Positions 7,279-16,542 of a stretch of DNA of 36,462 nt are shown piece by piece; the first letter of the stretch is position 1, and every line of letters begins with the position of its first letter. This DNA is from Flavisolibacter longurius (GTDB lineage: Bacteria > Bacteroidota > Bacteroidia > Chitinophagales > Chitinophagaceae), in NCBI GenBank assembly GCA_013327885.1, contig JABUMY010000025.1:1-36462 (forward strand), in the 5' to 3' direction. The notes under the pieces were generated by a model, which worked only from the letters and a program-made list of their open reading frames with translations, made no database searches and had not been told where the DNA came from. The translations under genes and the position numbers were made by a program.

Positions 7279-8406
7279 TCACCCAAATAATCCAAACGGC
7301 CCTCGCTTTTTCATTGTAACCTTTATCTTTTGGATAGCCTTCCTGTCATCTTTTACAAATTCAATACTTTGAATTTTTTTGTCCATATTATCCCTGTAGA
7401 AAATTGTCAGCTTCACTGCTTTGTCATCTCCTCGCTTTTGCACCAAGGTTGTTTCCTTATAATGCAAATAAGGATATAGGTCGGTCAATTCTTTCTCTCC
7501 ATTTAGTACCTCTTGCATCAATGTTTGGAAAGTTTCGGGATCAATGTCAATTGTTTCTGCTGAATCTGGCCTTGGTGATTCTTGTTCAGAAGCTGGCGGG
7601 TTTCCGCCGCTTTGCGGTGAATTAGGTCTGCCGGGTGCCTGGCTACTTTGTGCAAAAGGGTTTTCACCCGGTCTAAGTAAGTCTGATGGTACTGCAGGAT
7701 TTCCACTTCCGCCGCTCCCAAATGGACCCCTGTTGTCAATTGGCACTACAACAGGAGTAACCTCTATCTGGATCCGCTTTGTCTTATTAGGATCTTTGTT
7801 GAGCACCAGCTGCACTGTTTGAATACCCACACTGTTAAATGTGAATATAGCAGCCTGGGTTGTTTGTACTTCCGATGTACCCAGCAAACGCCATTCGTAA
7901 CTTTCCTCCCGAAGATTGCTGGCACAGGAAAAACGCAATTGCCCTCCCATCGAAACTTTAGTAGAGTCAGGAATTATTAATATTTCCGGCTCAATTACGG
8001 TTTCTGTCGGTTCGCTTCTAACCGTTACATCCAACACATAGGTGCAATGCCCATTCACTGTAACTTTTACTGGAAAAACGCTTTCTTCGTGAAACGTATG
8101 CCGTGCCCTTTGTCCAGAGACAATATCACTTCCGTCACCGAAATCCCATTCCACCTCTGCTTTTTTTTCAGTGATGACATGAAACAACGCTAATTGGTCC
8201 AGGTAACTCACTGCATTGCCTTTTACTTCAATTCCATTGATTGTTATGGTTATTTCGCTGGCACAGGGCGCTGCATTTACCGAACTTGATTTTACTTGTT
8301 TGTAACCCACCAACGCTAGGCAAGCCAAACACATGACCAACATAGACAGCCAAACCCTGTAGTCGAGTCCCAACATCTTCCTGGTGTAAAGGCTTGCTGC
8401 AGTCAT
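7279..8406 (-). CDS. PKD-domain inner-membrane protein, candidate T6SS envelope component (possibly TssP)
   Basis: In this 375-residue protein a short cytoplasmic N-terminus is followed by one membrane helix at about 17-35. A PKD-type beta-sandwich lies at about 50-130 with the diagnostic WDFGDGS (87-93), a second beta domain at about 140-220, a Pro/Gly/Ser-rich spacer at about 228-285, and a conserved-looking alpha/beta C-terminal domain at about 287-375 ending GPFGLFG. It lies 37 bp after the tssO-like gene. Subtype-iii systems replace TssJLM with TssN, O, P, Q and R; a single-pass protein with a large periplasmic part next to TssO fits TssP, but I rely on position and topology rather than a recognised signature. 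Confidence 0.8.
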   Translation of the reverse strand: MTAASLYTRKMLGLDYRVWLSMLVMCLACLALVGYKQVKSSSVNAAPCASEITITINGIEVKGNAVSYLDQLALFHVITEKKAEVEWDFGDGSDIVSGQRARHTFHEESVFPVKVTVNGHCTYVLDVTVRSEPTETVIEPEILIIPDSTKVSMGGQLRFSCASNLREESYEWRLLGTSEVQTTQAAIFTFNSVGIQTVQLVLNKDPNKTKRIQIEVTPVVVPIDNRGPFGSGGSGNPAVPSDLLRPGENPFAQSSQAPGRPNSPQSGGNPPASEQESPRPDSAETIDIDPETFQTLMQEVLNGEKELTDLYPYLHYKETTLVQKRGDDKAVKLTIFYRDNMDKKIQSIEFVKDDRKAIQKIKVTMKKRGPFGLFG

Positions 8407-8443
8407 ATTAAAAATATTTTAGCAACTATTAAATCGATCTTTT

Positions 8444-8851
8444 TTATTGGTTAGTTACCTGACTCAACCTATATCTTGCCTGGTTCAACTCAGATATATT
8501 CCGTATTGTCAGATGATAAATTGAATTTTCACTGTTTGGAATTTGACGCAGCAATTTTTCCATTGCACTAATTTTTAATTGCACTCGCTGATTTACGGCT
8601 ACAGCAGACTCCGTTGGTATACTGAGTTTATTCAGTTCATCCATTGCCTCCTCCATCAATCGATTGAAATTCGCTGTTGACTCGGACTCTTTCTGCAATG
8701 CTGCTAGTTTATGACGTAGCTTCTCATTTTCAGCTTGTCGAACTTCGATGCTGAAAAAAATAACCACCACCACAAGTGAAATCGTAACTATGAAAAAGAG
8801 CAGGAACCCTATGAAGGCTCTACTTCGTTCCGTTTTATTCTGTGGCTTCAT
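8444..8851 (-). CDS. tssO: TssO-like T6SS envelope protein
   Basis: This small protein of 135 residues has a charged N-terminus (KPQNKTERSR), one membrane helix at about 13-34, then a long heptad-like helical periplasmic part (RQAENEKLRHKLAALQKE) that looks like coiled coil. Size, topology and position between tssK/tssN and the PKD protein match TssO, a membrane component specific to the Bacteroidota subtype-iii T6SS. TssO has few fixed residues, so the assignment is mainly contextual. It probably oligomerises across the periplasm with TssN and the neighbouring PKD and TPR proteins. Confidence 0.72.
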   Translation of the reverse strand: MKPQNKTERSRAFIGFLLFFIVTISLVVVVIFFSIEVRQAENEKLRHKLAALQKESESTANFNRLMEEAMDELNKLSIPTESAVAVNQRVQLKISAMEKLLRQIPNSENSIYHLTIRNISELNQARYRLSQVTNQ

Positions 8852-8928
8852 AGTCAGGTTAGTTTTTGATAAAAAATGTTTGTTACATCAATATTTGAAG
8901 ATTGACCATACGCCCTTTCGTCGAACGG

Positions 8929-10095
8929 TCAGCCTAAAAAACGTGGCCTATTTGATCGCTGCGGCATATCTTCTGCGTGAACTTTCTCGTCCACAAAAAA
9001 TTCTCCTGTTTTACGCTTACCAATGAATTCCAATTTGCTAAGTGTACCAAATAACCGTGATACCACTTTTACAAATACCGCTACTTCTGATATATTCTTG
9101 TTTACATCATTGTGATCATAGTTCATACCCGCAATGCTGGACAACATGCTTTCCAGTTCGCCTTGTTTTAACTCACACCACTCACTTAAATAGTTCATTA
9201 ACTCCTCCTTACCCGAACCAATACGGAGGTCGATGGTATTTTTTAAAACCCTTGCCAGGGAGGCCATGGTAAAGAACAAAGCCGAAGGTGATTCGTAAAG
9301 CAATGTCCAGCGGGCAGCAGTAAGCGTCTGCCCCAAAAACAGCATTACCCTGTCACACAGAAACATAATAAGGTCAGATATCTCATTTTGTTGATTTTTT
9401 CGGAATATCTTCTGGACGATCTGTGTACAATGCCTCTCAAGTGCAGAAAGAAACACATCGAACTCGCTTAGCAACGATACCAACTCGGGGTGTGCACTGA
9501 CAGAATAGCAAGGCGGTATGTAAAAATCAACCAGGCTTATCTCATTGTTGACCACAAAGATCTTCCCGATTGTTAATGCATAGGGGTAGTAGGTAAATTG
9601 TTTGTACTGGCTGGATGGCACCACTTCGATGGTATAAGATGGCACTAAGTAGGGATAACGTGGTGGATTTTCGGATAGATCCGGCGCCCCTGCAGCTTGT
9701 GTTTGGAAAGGATGAACAATGAGTACGATCCACCAGTCAAGTTCATTGCTGGCAGATGAAAACGGGAGAATAGTAACCGGCATACAATCAGCTTCCGTTG
9801 CTACCGGTGAAGAGAATGCAGGAAGCGAGATGCGGACGCCGCCCGGTGTCACTGCCTGGCAGGCTTCAACCACCACACGGAGCGTATTCTGGTTGTCTAA
9901 TGAAACTCTGACACTAAATGTGTTCTCGCCTGCAACGGAAGGAGGCAACACACCGTATTGATGCGGCGTTAAATGCAAGGAGGCTGTATCATGCAACACA
10001 TCTTTGATAGCATTATTTTGGTCAACAAAATGGCTTTTGTTGATCTTCATCCCATCAACCCAGTTAACAAAATAATGCTTAAGCCTATCTCTCAT
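8929..10095 (-). CDS. tssK: T6SS baseplate subunit TssK
   Basis: The protein has 388 residues. Its N-terminus (FVNWVDGMKINKSHFVDQNNA) is the typical start of TssK in Bacteroidota, and PPCYSVSAHPEL in the middle matches the family's conserved core before the helical bundle and C-terminal domain. TssK trimers join the TssE/F/G wedge of the baseplate to the membrane complex in the cytoplasm. The start overlaps the tssN stop by 4 bp (ATGA at 10092-10095), so the two are translationally coupled. That fits their partnership, since TssN is a membrane component contacting the baseplate. It is shorter than proteobacterial TssK (about 445 residues), as is usual in subtype iii. Confidence 0.88.
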   Translation of the reverse strand: MRDRLKHYFVNWVDGMKINKSHFVDQNNAIKDVLHDTASLHLTPHQYGVLPPSVAGENTFSVRVSLDNQNTLRVVVEACQAVTPGGVRISLPAFSSPVATEADCMPVTILPFSSASNELDWWIVLIVHPFQTQAAGAPDLSENPPRYPYLVPSYTIEVVPSSQYKQFTYYPYALTIGKIFVVNNEISLVDFYIPPCYSVSAHPELVSLLSEFDVFLSALERHCTQIVQKIFRKNQQNEISDLIMFLCDRVMLFLGQTLTAARWTLLYESPSALFFTMASLARVLKNTIDLRIGSGKEELMNYLSEWCELKQGELESMLSSIAGMNYDHNDVNKNISEVAVFVKVVSRLFGTLSKLEFIGKRKTGEFFVDEKVHAEDMPQRSNRPRFLG

Positions 10096-10991
10096 ATGTG
10101 TTGTTGAATTTTGAAGGATGGATGTGCAGGCTCGAGGATGCGTTCACAGACAACAATCGTATTCTCTACAATTCCATTTTCACGAATGGACAATTCTGGG
10201 TTGTAGATTTTAGGCCATTGATACCATTTTGTTTTACGACGGAACCACCATTCCTGCGGTTCATACGAACTGTCCATGTATTCAATTGTAGCGCCGCTGT
10301 GTTCATAATTATACTCGTTCATAAAGTGAAAAAAAAGATCACCCAGCTTCATCGTTTCCGGCCCAATCGCACGGAAATAGGTTGTTCGGCTATCGCCTGC
10401 TTTTTTGGTAAGCTCAAAACCAATAACAACTTTTTTTTCTTTACTGCTTTCCTCTGGCAATTCAATCGGGTCATGCAATGGATATTGCCATACCTGGAAA
10501 TAGCTATCCGGGATATTAAAAGCTGCCTGGAAGGTGTGAAACACAAGCAATGGCACAAAAAACAAAAGTGAGCTCATTAATAAGGGATAAAAAAGGAATT
10601 CCATTTCCTTCTTTAAAAAATATTGCAAGGAAGAAAACACAGCCACGGTGAAAAAAACAATTGATAAGCCGAACACAATCTCAGCAATCAATACTTTGTT
10701 GCTATTGCTTTTGTACGTATAGAAATACCGGTTGTGGATAAAAAGAATGTTGATTGTGCCAAAAAGCAGGAAAATGCCACCCAGGATCCAAAAGGTTTGA
10801 AAAGGATAGGTTGCGATGAACGTAGAAAGGTAAGCGAGTACCGATGCCAAAATTGCAGAAACAGAACCATAGGCATACGGTTTTTTGCCGCTAACCGCAA
10901 AGCCTTCTGATAAGCTTTTTACCACTAGCGCAAGGAGTATCGAGCATCCAAGAGCGCTACCAATAAATGTCAGAAATAATTGAATTGACAT
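10092..10991 (-). CDS. tssN: T6SS multi-pass membrane protein TssN
   Basis: This protein of 299 residues has five hydrophobic helices in the first half (about 3-25, 43-63, 66-86, 104-125, 131-152) and a soluble alpha/beta C-terminal half of about 145 residues (KKVVIGFELTKKAG, GDLFFHFMNEYN, EPQEWWFRRKTKWYQWPKIY). This matches TssN, the inner-membrane protein characteristic of subtype-iii T6SS, where it helps replace TssL and TssM. The soluble part is probably cytoplasmic and contacts TssK, whose gene overlaps this one. A 235-bp intergenic stretch separates it from tssC upstream, long enough for an internal promoter. Confidence 0.88.
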   Translation of the reverse strand: MSIQLFLTFIGSALGCSILLALVVKSLSEGFAVSGKKPYAYGSVSAILASVLAYLSTFIATYPFQTFWILGGIFLLFGTINILFIHNRYFYTYKSNSNKVLIAEIVFGLSIVFFTVAVFSSLQYFLKKEMEFLFYPLLMSSLLFFVPLLVFHTFQAAFNIPDSYFQVWQYPLHDPIELPEESSKEKKVVIGFELTKKAGDSRTTYFRAIGPETMKLGDLFFHFMNEYNYEHSGATIEYMDSSYEPQEWWFRRKTKWYQWPKIYNPELSIRENGIVENTIVVCERILEPAHPSFKIQQHI

Positions 10992-11226
10992 GTTTGAAGT
11001 GAGTCTTTAATAGCAAGCATCCATCGAAGCCGCCCACCGATTGATTTATGTTCTTATACCTAACATCAATTGGTCGCAAACGAAAATGAATGGGCAAACA
11101 CCACTGGTGTTATTAATTTCTAAATACAATTCAAGCTATTTCACTCTACAGTAAATAACCAGATTTACCATGAACATCTTCCAATACGACCTTTATATAT
11201 TGAATTCAAAATGAACTAACTTATTT
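10992..11226. other. 235-bp intergenic region between tssC and tssN
   Basis: No open frame or RNA gene is recognisable. It is AT-rich and is the longest gap within the structural block, dividing the sheath genes (tssH-tssB-tssC) from the envelope and control genes. A terminator for the abundant sheath mRNA or a secondary promoter would be expected here. I find no strong match to the Bacteroidota promoter pattern on the minus strand, nor a clear hairpin with a T-run. Confidence 0.5.
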
Positions 11227-12603
11227 TCATGCTGAGGCCTCTTTGAGCGATGCTTTCCATTCTTCACCATCGTCTCCCTTGTAGCCGTCTAACTTTACAA
11301 GGAAACTTTTGGCTGGGAAAAACGGGGTGATATGAATGTCAAGGAAAATGTGATCCTTTTGATTGTCATCCCGTTCAAAACGTAATATTTGGAACTTCTC
11401 TATGAGCTTGTCCGGTCCCTGAATACCATCCAGAAACTTTACGATCTGTGAACGAAGGTTTTTTTCCATTTTCACATTCCAAAGCTCAAAGGCCCGCCTG
11501 TTTAAAAAGTCAGACAACACTTTGGCAATGAAATCAAAAACCCTGACAACAGAATAGGTTTGCATACCCAAGTTATCGCCGGTGAAAAGTGTTTTGGCAG
11601 AAAAAGGCATAACCCGCCCCCATTCACCTACCAGCGGAACCAGGCCTACATTTTCCAATTCGGAAATGTTACCTTTTTGCTGGTCAAACCGAACCGTGTC
11701 CACTTCATCGATACAGCCATAAGTCTTTCCGGCTACGGGTTGCGATAGTTTCGTGCAATACATTTTTCCAGCCAACGCTGCAGAACCGGGAACATACAAG
11801 TCATCCTCCTCTCCCAGCTCCGCTTTCTTACCGCGGCCAACAATGTAGTTGCAGGTCATGATTATATTGGCCTTGTGTGGATCGCCTCCTGTAAGGTTAG
11901 CATCGGTGAAAAGGTCTAAAGCGTCTCCCGGCGTTTCTACATTCAGAAAATCCGTCACCAACATCACTTTGTTGTTATACGCCATTTTAGCCCATTTGTC
12001 AACCACTGTATTTGATTTCAGGTAACCCGGAATGACCATAAGCGAGTAATTCTTCCGCATATCAAGCCGATCAAAATTTGATTTTAATTCGCTGGCTACA
12101 AACTCGATGAACTTAGGTTCATCCATGTTTGTCAACTGCTCCATGGAAGCATTCATAATGCCAACATTCTTCAGTTTGGGCTCTTCCGTGTTTTTATAAA
12201 ACAGGTGAACAGACCTGTAGGCTTGCTCCAGGTCCCGGGTGGCGTCCAGTGTCTTCTTCAGGTTTGTTTTTAGCAGTTTTTCTGTAACCTCAGCTCTTTC
12301 TGTTGACTTGTCGATCATCTCAGAAACAGAGGTGCTTTCTGTTAGCAGATCAATCCACATTTGCAACTTTTTACGCAGGTCAGACCGTTGGGGCTTTTTG
12401 CCTGGATCCGTCAGAAAAATGGAGCGTTTGGCTTTGCGAACGGGATTCATGTTATCGGCGCCGTCTACCACTGCTTCCAGAAAATCAAACCCACCCGACT
12501 TAACAAGTGTATTGATGGAGTTTTCGAGTGAAGGAACCTGTAAGTCTTGTTTCACTTCCTGTTGCAGCTCTTGTGCACTTACTTCTTTTGCTTCGGTTGC
12601 CAT
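11227..12603 (-). CDS. tssC: T6SS contractile sheath large subunit TssC
   Basis: The 458-residue protein matches the EvpB/VipB sheath family. It shows FDFLEAVVDGADNMNPVRKA at the N-terminus, then a helical region, then the core with LMVIPGYLKSN, GGDPHKANIIMTCNY, GEWGRVMPFSAKTLFTGDN and FDFIAKVLSDFLN before a C-terminal arm. TssC and TssB form the cytoplasmic sheath that contracts to push the Hcp tube and VgrG spike outward. It follows tssB by 53 bp. The length is normal for Bacteroidota TssC, somewhat shorter than the roughly 490-500 residues common in Proteobacteria. Confidence 0.96.
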   Translation of the reverse strand: MATEAKEVSAQELQQEVKQDLQVPSLENSINTLVKSGGFDFLEAVVDGADNMNPVRKAKRSIFLTDPGKKPQRSDLRKKLQMWIDLLTESTSVSEMIDKSTERAEVTEKLLKTNLKKTLDATRDLEQAYRSVHLFYKNTEEPKLKNVGIMNASMEQLTNMDEPKFIEFVASELKSNFDRLDMRKNYSLMVIPGYLKSNTVVDKWAKMAYNNKVMLVTDFLNVETPGDALDLFTDANLTGGDPHKANIIMTCNYIVGRGKKAELGEEDDLYVPGSAALAGKMYCTKLSQPVAGKTYGCIDEVDTVRFDQQKGNISELENVGLVPLVGEWGRVMPFSAKTLFTGDNLGMQTYSVVRVFDFIAKVLSDFLNRRAFELWNVKMEKNLRSQIVKFLDGIQGPDKLIEKFQILRFERDDNQKDHIFLDIHITPFFPAKSFLVKLDGYKGDDGEEWKASLKEASA

Positions 12604-12656
12604 ATTTACTCAGTTTAAAAGTGGTTAGTTGTTTATCAATGAAGTTTTTGTCAGAC

Positions 12657-13118
12657 CTAAGCCTTTTCAGCCGTCTCCAGCTCAAAGGCAAGCGCTTTCA
12701 AGGCGTTAACAAAGGCTGCCTTTGTTTCCGGGTTTTCGATCACTTTGCCCAGCGATTTATTGGATCGCAACTGTTTGATGATTTTGAGATAGGCATCATT
12801 TTCAAGACTTAGGCTTTTCAGGTAGGCACTTTGGCTTACCAGGTTTTTTGTATCGAAATCACCCAGGCCTGAAAACCGGAAGTTCTCCGTAAGAGAGGAG
12901 CCATCTTCTTTATCTAATTCAACATCACAATTGGGCTGAAAATGCTCAAAGACCTGCTCTACCGTTTGTAGTCCCTCAACTAAACCGGGCGAAATAGGCT
13001 CATCATTGGTAAGCTTTTGAATAAAGAGCGTTTTGTTGGGCGAGATTTCTACAAAACCCTCTCCGACAGGGTCAGGTGCAAGGATGGTTGTAGCAATTCC
13101 GGGTTTTACTTGTGGCAT
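12657..13118 (-). CDS. tssB: T6SS contractile sheath small subunit TssB
   Basis: The 153-residue protein belongs to the VipA/TssB sheath family of the Bacteroidota type, with NKTLFIQKLTNDEP, FEHFQPNCDVELDKEDG, a FRFSGLGDFDTKNL segment, and a helical C-terminus (LKIIKQLRSNKSLGKVIE). It pairs with TssC to make sheath protomers. It lies between tssH and tssC, the order that lets the ClpV unfoldase and its sheath substrate be co-expressed. The gap to tssH is 72 bp. Identification rests on family resemblance and on the immediate tssC neighbour; both agree. Confidence 0.94.
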   Translation of the reverse strand: MPQVKPGIATTILAPDPVGEGFVEISPNKTLFIQKLTNDEPISPGLVEGLQTVEQVFEHFQPNCDVELDKEDGSSLTENFRFSGLGDFDTKNLVSQSAYLKSLSLENDAYLKIIKQLRSNKSLGKVIENPETKAAFVNALKALAFELETAEKA

Positions 13119-13190
13119 ACAGGTTAGTTTTATTGTTAGGTAAGACGCGCTACTGAATATACAAAATATAATATATTTAAAAAGAATAAG

Positions 13191-15656
13191 TTATTCGATT
13201 GCCCATGCCAACGAAGCCTGCTCCAGCCGTACGCTGACGGTGTTGCCTTTTTTAACTTCGCCGGCGATGATGTATTTGGATATAGGCCGCCGAAGTTGAT
13301 TGCGGATAACCCCGGAAATTTGCCTGGCACCATACTTAGGCGTAAAGCCATCCAGTGCCAAATGCTTCTTTACTTCATCTGATAATTGCAGGTTTATCCC
13401 CTGTTTATCCAGCGCCTCCAGAAGACTTTTCATCTGGATGTCGAAGATGCGTACAATATTATCTTCGCCAATTGGCGCAAAAGGAACGATCTCCGTTAAA
13501 CGGGCCAGGAACTCAGGACGGAAATACTTGGTCATAATTTCCATGAGTTTTGTGTATGTTGGAATTTCACCTTTTGCAAATTGTTCCGTGATCCACTCAC
13601 TTCCGATGTTCGATGTAAAAATGATCAGGGCATTGGAAAAGTCTCCTTCTTTGCCAAGACGGTCGTGCATGTGCCCTTCGTCAAGGATTTGAAGAAATGT
13701 ATCAAATACGGAAGGATGCGCTTTTTCAATTTCATCGAAGAGTAATACGGAGTAGGGCTTTTGCCGGATCTTGTTTACCAGCATCCCACCTTCTTCGTAA
13801 CCAACATAGCCTGGTGGCGCTCCATATAATAAGGCTGCGGAATGTTCCTCTTTGAATTCAGACATATCAAAACGGATCATGGCCTTTTCATCGTTAAACA
13901 GAAATTCTGCGATAGATTTCGCCAGTTCCGTTTTTCCGGTACCGGTCGGCCCCAGGAAAAAGAATGAGCCAATCGGTTGCCCTTTCTTATTTAACCCGCT
14001 TCTTGATTCAAGAATTGACTCAGACAGCGCCTTCACTGCATGATCCTGCCCTACGACACGTTTTTTCAAAACACCAGCCATGTTAAGCAACTTTTCCTTT
14101 TCCTGCGCCTGTATTTTTCCTAAAGGAATGCCGGTTTTGTAGGAAACCACGGAAGCAATATCTTCTTTATTGACATTGCTTTTTTTATCATCAGCCAGCA
14201 CTGTTAGCTTTTGAAGGCTTTCCGTTAGGAAATTCTCATACTCTGCGGCGGTTTCAAATTTGTCTGTCTGGGTAGCATTTTCAAGCTTACCCAATAGCAC
14301 CGGGCTAATCTTATTTTGTACAACTGTGTTCAACCATTTAAAGTCCGTAAACAGTTCAGCCTCCGCGGCCCCGTTTGATCGAATTTTCTGTAGCTCTAAA
14401 TCCAATTGTTCAAGATCGTGTTTGTTGGTATCTACCATTAACTTAATTGCAGCCATAGTGCGGTCCAATAAATCGATCGCAACATCGGGTAGCCGCCTGT
14501 CTTTCAGGTACCGCTTTGACAGCCGCACACATTCTTTTATTGCTTCCGGTTCGATTTTAAGTTGGTGGTGTTCCTCGAATTTGGAAGCAAGCCTGGTCAA
14601 CATTTTAATGGCTGTATCCTCATCAGGCTCAGGCACGTGCAACACCTCAAACCGGCGGGTAAACGCCATATCGGTTTCAATGAACTTGCGGTATTCATCT
14701 GTTGTTGTTGCACCAATGACGGTAATTTCGCCGCGAGCCAGCTCGGGCTTTAGTAAATTGGCCGCGCCACCTCCAATGCCACCCCCTTTGTTGTCCAGCA
14801 ACGTGTGTATTTCGTCTATAAATAAAACGGCTTTGGGAAGCCGTTTTATTTCTTTCAGTATGTTCTTCAACCGGTCTTCTACTTCGCCTTTGTAGGAAGC
14901 ACCCGCTATCAGGGCACCAAGATCCAACTCAAACACTTGTGAGCTGGCCAGTTGCCCGGGCACATTGTTCTCTACAATGTCAAGGGCGAAACCGTCAATC
15001 AACGCTGTTTTACCTACGCCTGCCTCGCCGGTGATTATCACATTTGGCTTGGTGCGCCGGCAGAGGATCTCCATCATCATACGGGTTTCTTTATCCCGGC
15101 CGACAATGGGGTCCGTTTTACCTTCCCGCGCCAAAGCCGTCCGGTCATAGCAGTATTTATAAAGTGCGCCGGTACCAGCAGCTTTCTCCTGTACAGCTTG
15201 TCCATTAACAGCATGTTGTACATTATCTTCTTTTAGATAATCGTCCAGAATATCCTTTTCTTTTAGCGGAAGTGATTTTAGTTGCTCACTGCTGAAAGCA
15301 ACACCAGGTTTTGAAAGAGCAGCAATAACACAGATAGGCGAAACCAAATCCAAACCAAGCTTTATGCGAATGTTATCTGCTTCTTCAAATACCAGTTTTA
15401 CCTTCTCATCGCCGGTAATCGTTTCCTTCGTCTTGCCCGCTTTGGGGCATTCTTCCATACGCACTTCGGCCCATTCCATAAAATAGCCGACGTCTTTTCC
15501 AATGGATTCCAGGTAACTGCGTAGGCCTACATCTTTGTGCAACAGTGCACGCAACAGGTGGGCAGGATAAAAATATTCGTTGTAGTACTCTTTCGCCAGA
15601 GATTGCGCAATCCCAACAGCAGTTTTCATTGACTCGTTCAACGTAAGCGTGGACAT
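13191..15656 (-). CDS. tssH: T6SS AAA+ unfoldase ClpV (TssH)
   Basis: This ClpB/ClpV-type ATPase has 821 residues. It has a double Clp-N domain (about 1-145), a first AAA+ domain with Walker A GEAGVGKT (210-217) and Walker B VLFIDE (277-282), a short middle domain, a second AAA+ domain with Walker A GPTGTGKT (569-576) and Walker B VLLFDE, and a C-terminal ClpB D2-small domain. It disassembles contracted TssB/C sheaths so the subunits can be reused. It is the first gene of the minus-strand block and is transcribed divergently from tssE across a 444-bp control region. The neighbouring tssB and tssC separate it from housekeeping ClpB. Confidence 0.94.
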   Translation of the reverse strand: MSTLTLNESMKTAVGIAQSLAKEYYNEYFYPAHLLRALLHKDVGLRSYLESIGKDVGYFMEWAEVRMEECPKAGKTKETITGDEKVKLVFEEADNIRIKLGLDLVSPICVIAALSKPGVAFSSEQLKSLPLKEKDILDDYLKEDNVQHAVNGQAVQEKAAGTGALYKYCYDRTALAREGKTDPIVGRDKETRMMMEILCRRTKPNVIITGEAGVGKTALIDGFALDIVENNVPGQLASSQVFELDLGALIAGASYKGEVEDRLKNILKEIKRLPKAVLFIDEIHTLLDNKGGGIGGGAANLLKPELARGEITVIGATTTDEYRKFIETDMAFTRRFEVLHVPEPDEDTAIKMLTRLASKFEEHHQLKIEPEAIKECVRLSKRYLKDRRLPDVAIDLLDRTMAAIKLMVDTNKHDLEQLDLELQKIRSNGAAEAELFTDFKWLNTVVQNKISPVLLGKLENATQTDKFETAAEYENFLTESLQKLTVLADDKKSNVNKEDIASVVSYKTGIPLGKIQAQEKEKLLNMAGVLKKRVVGQDHAVKALSESILESRSGLNKKGQPIGSFFFLGPTGTGKTELAKSIAEFLFNDEKAMIRFDMSEFKEEHSAALLYGAPPGYVGYEEGGMLVNKIRQKPYSVLLFDEIEKAHPSVFDTFLQILDEGHMHDRLGKEGDFSNALIIFTSNIGSEWITEQFAKGEIPTYTKLMEIMTKYFRPEFLARLTEIVPFAPIGEDNIVRIFDIQMKSLLEALDKQGINLQLSDEVKKHLALDGFTPKYGARQISGVIRNQLRRPISKYIIAGEVKKGNTVSVRLEQASLAWAIE

Positions 15657-16100
15657 GTCGTTCTTTTAAGCGTTATTTTTTGCAAACTCTCATCAAAGGA
15701 TAATACATCAGTGATGTAAGCGATCCATGGGGTGGGACTGTATGCTGCTTTCTGCGCTGTCGTACTTTTAGAATGCGGGATTTCGCTCGTTAGCTTATTC
15801 TTCTGTAGGCCATGCTTCTATCAGCCCTCTAATAGTCTGATTTAAAATGGGCCCGGTAAACACTAGCGAAGCAATTTATTAGAAAATTAAAAAAAATATA
15901 TATAATAAAAAACATTTCTCTATTAATTTTAAAGAAGTGTTTATGCATGCCTTTGAAGAATTGCGCGAACGAAACAATTCTGTTTTATACCGTTCCCCTT
16001 TGTGTGGTATTACCGACTAATGAAGAAATTGACAATGGGAAGCTTATTAATAAAAATAGGCGGCTCCTATACTTTCCACCGATAGCAGTTAAATAAACAT
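15657..16100. promoter_or_regulatory. 444-bp divergent control region between tssH and tssE
   Basis: There is no gene here. It must hold the promoters for both the leftward structural block and the rightward tssEFG block. Visible elements are a 7+7 dyad at 15704-15718 near tssH and a strongly AT-rich tract at about 15877-15935 nearer the middle. The tract contains inverted copies of AAAATTAA and runs of A, likely bent or easily melted DNA. I cannot place -33/-7 Bacteroidota promoter elements with confidence. Confidence 0.6.
15704..15718. promoter_or_regulatory. Perfect dyad TACATCA-G-TGATGTA, operator-like
   Basis: Two 7-bp arms are exact reverse complements around one base. The centre lies about 55 bp upstream of the tssH start codon, where a regulator could overlap the promoter or leader. 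It is too short and lacks the T-run of a terminator. A dimeric transcription factor site is the simplest reading; no regulator gene for it is recognised in the window. Confidence 0.45.
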
Positions 16101-16532
16101 ATGGTCCATTACAAAATTCCGTTTGAAGCAAAAGCCATTATGGAAGGAGAGCAATTACAGGGTTGCGATCTGGAAACTTCTATTGTAAAACATCTGGAAT
16201 TGATCATCACCACAAAATTTGGTGAACACCGAAGCGACCCGACATTTGGTTGCGAGATTTGGGACCTTGACTTTGAGCTGATTGTGAGCGCCGGGCTATG
16301 GGAAGAGAAACTACGGCAGTCTTTGTTGAAATCAATTGCCACACACGAACAACGCTTAATCAATGCAGAAATCAGTATAACAATCTCAGACATTGAGAAG
16401 TATAATACCATCAGCAATTTCACGGAAGTAAAAAAAAGAGTAGACATACAGGTGATAGGAACAATCAAAAAAAACGGCGAACCCTTTCGCTTTCATACAA
16501 ACCTGTTCTTAAGCCCGCTAACGGTTACGTAA
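16101..16532 (+). CDS. tssE: T6SS baseplate wedge protein TssE (gp25-like)
   Basis: This 143-residue protein of the GPW/gp25 family is the homologue of the phage T4 baseplate wedge protein that starts sheath polymerisation. It shows the family pattern: an SIVKHLELIITTKFGEHRSDP segment, a helix with LWEEKLRQSLLKSIATHEQRL (the E-x-R-L type motif), and two closing beta strands (VDIQVIGTIKKNG, FRFHTNLFLSP). It acts in the cytoplasm at the baseplate together with TssF, TssG and TssK. tssF starts 10 bp downstream, so tssEFG form one operon. Confidence 0.93.
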   Translation: MVHYKIPFEAKAIMEGEQLQGCDLETSIVKHLELIITTKFGEHRSDPTFGCEIWDLDFELIVSAGLWEEKLRQSLLKSIATHEQRLINAEISITISDIEKYNTISNFTEVKKRVDIQVIGTIKKNGEPFRFHTNLFLSPLTVT

Positions 16533-16542
16533 ACTATTTCAC

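Noticed and set aside
8903-8931. Short inverted repeat TGACC/GGTCA after tssK as a terminator
   Set aside because: Only 5 bp arms with a 19-base loop and no T-run; within chance.
14260-14895. 211-codon frame opposite tssH
   Set aside because: Lies antisense inside a clear AAA+ gene; Ser/Leu-rich shadow translation with no domain.
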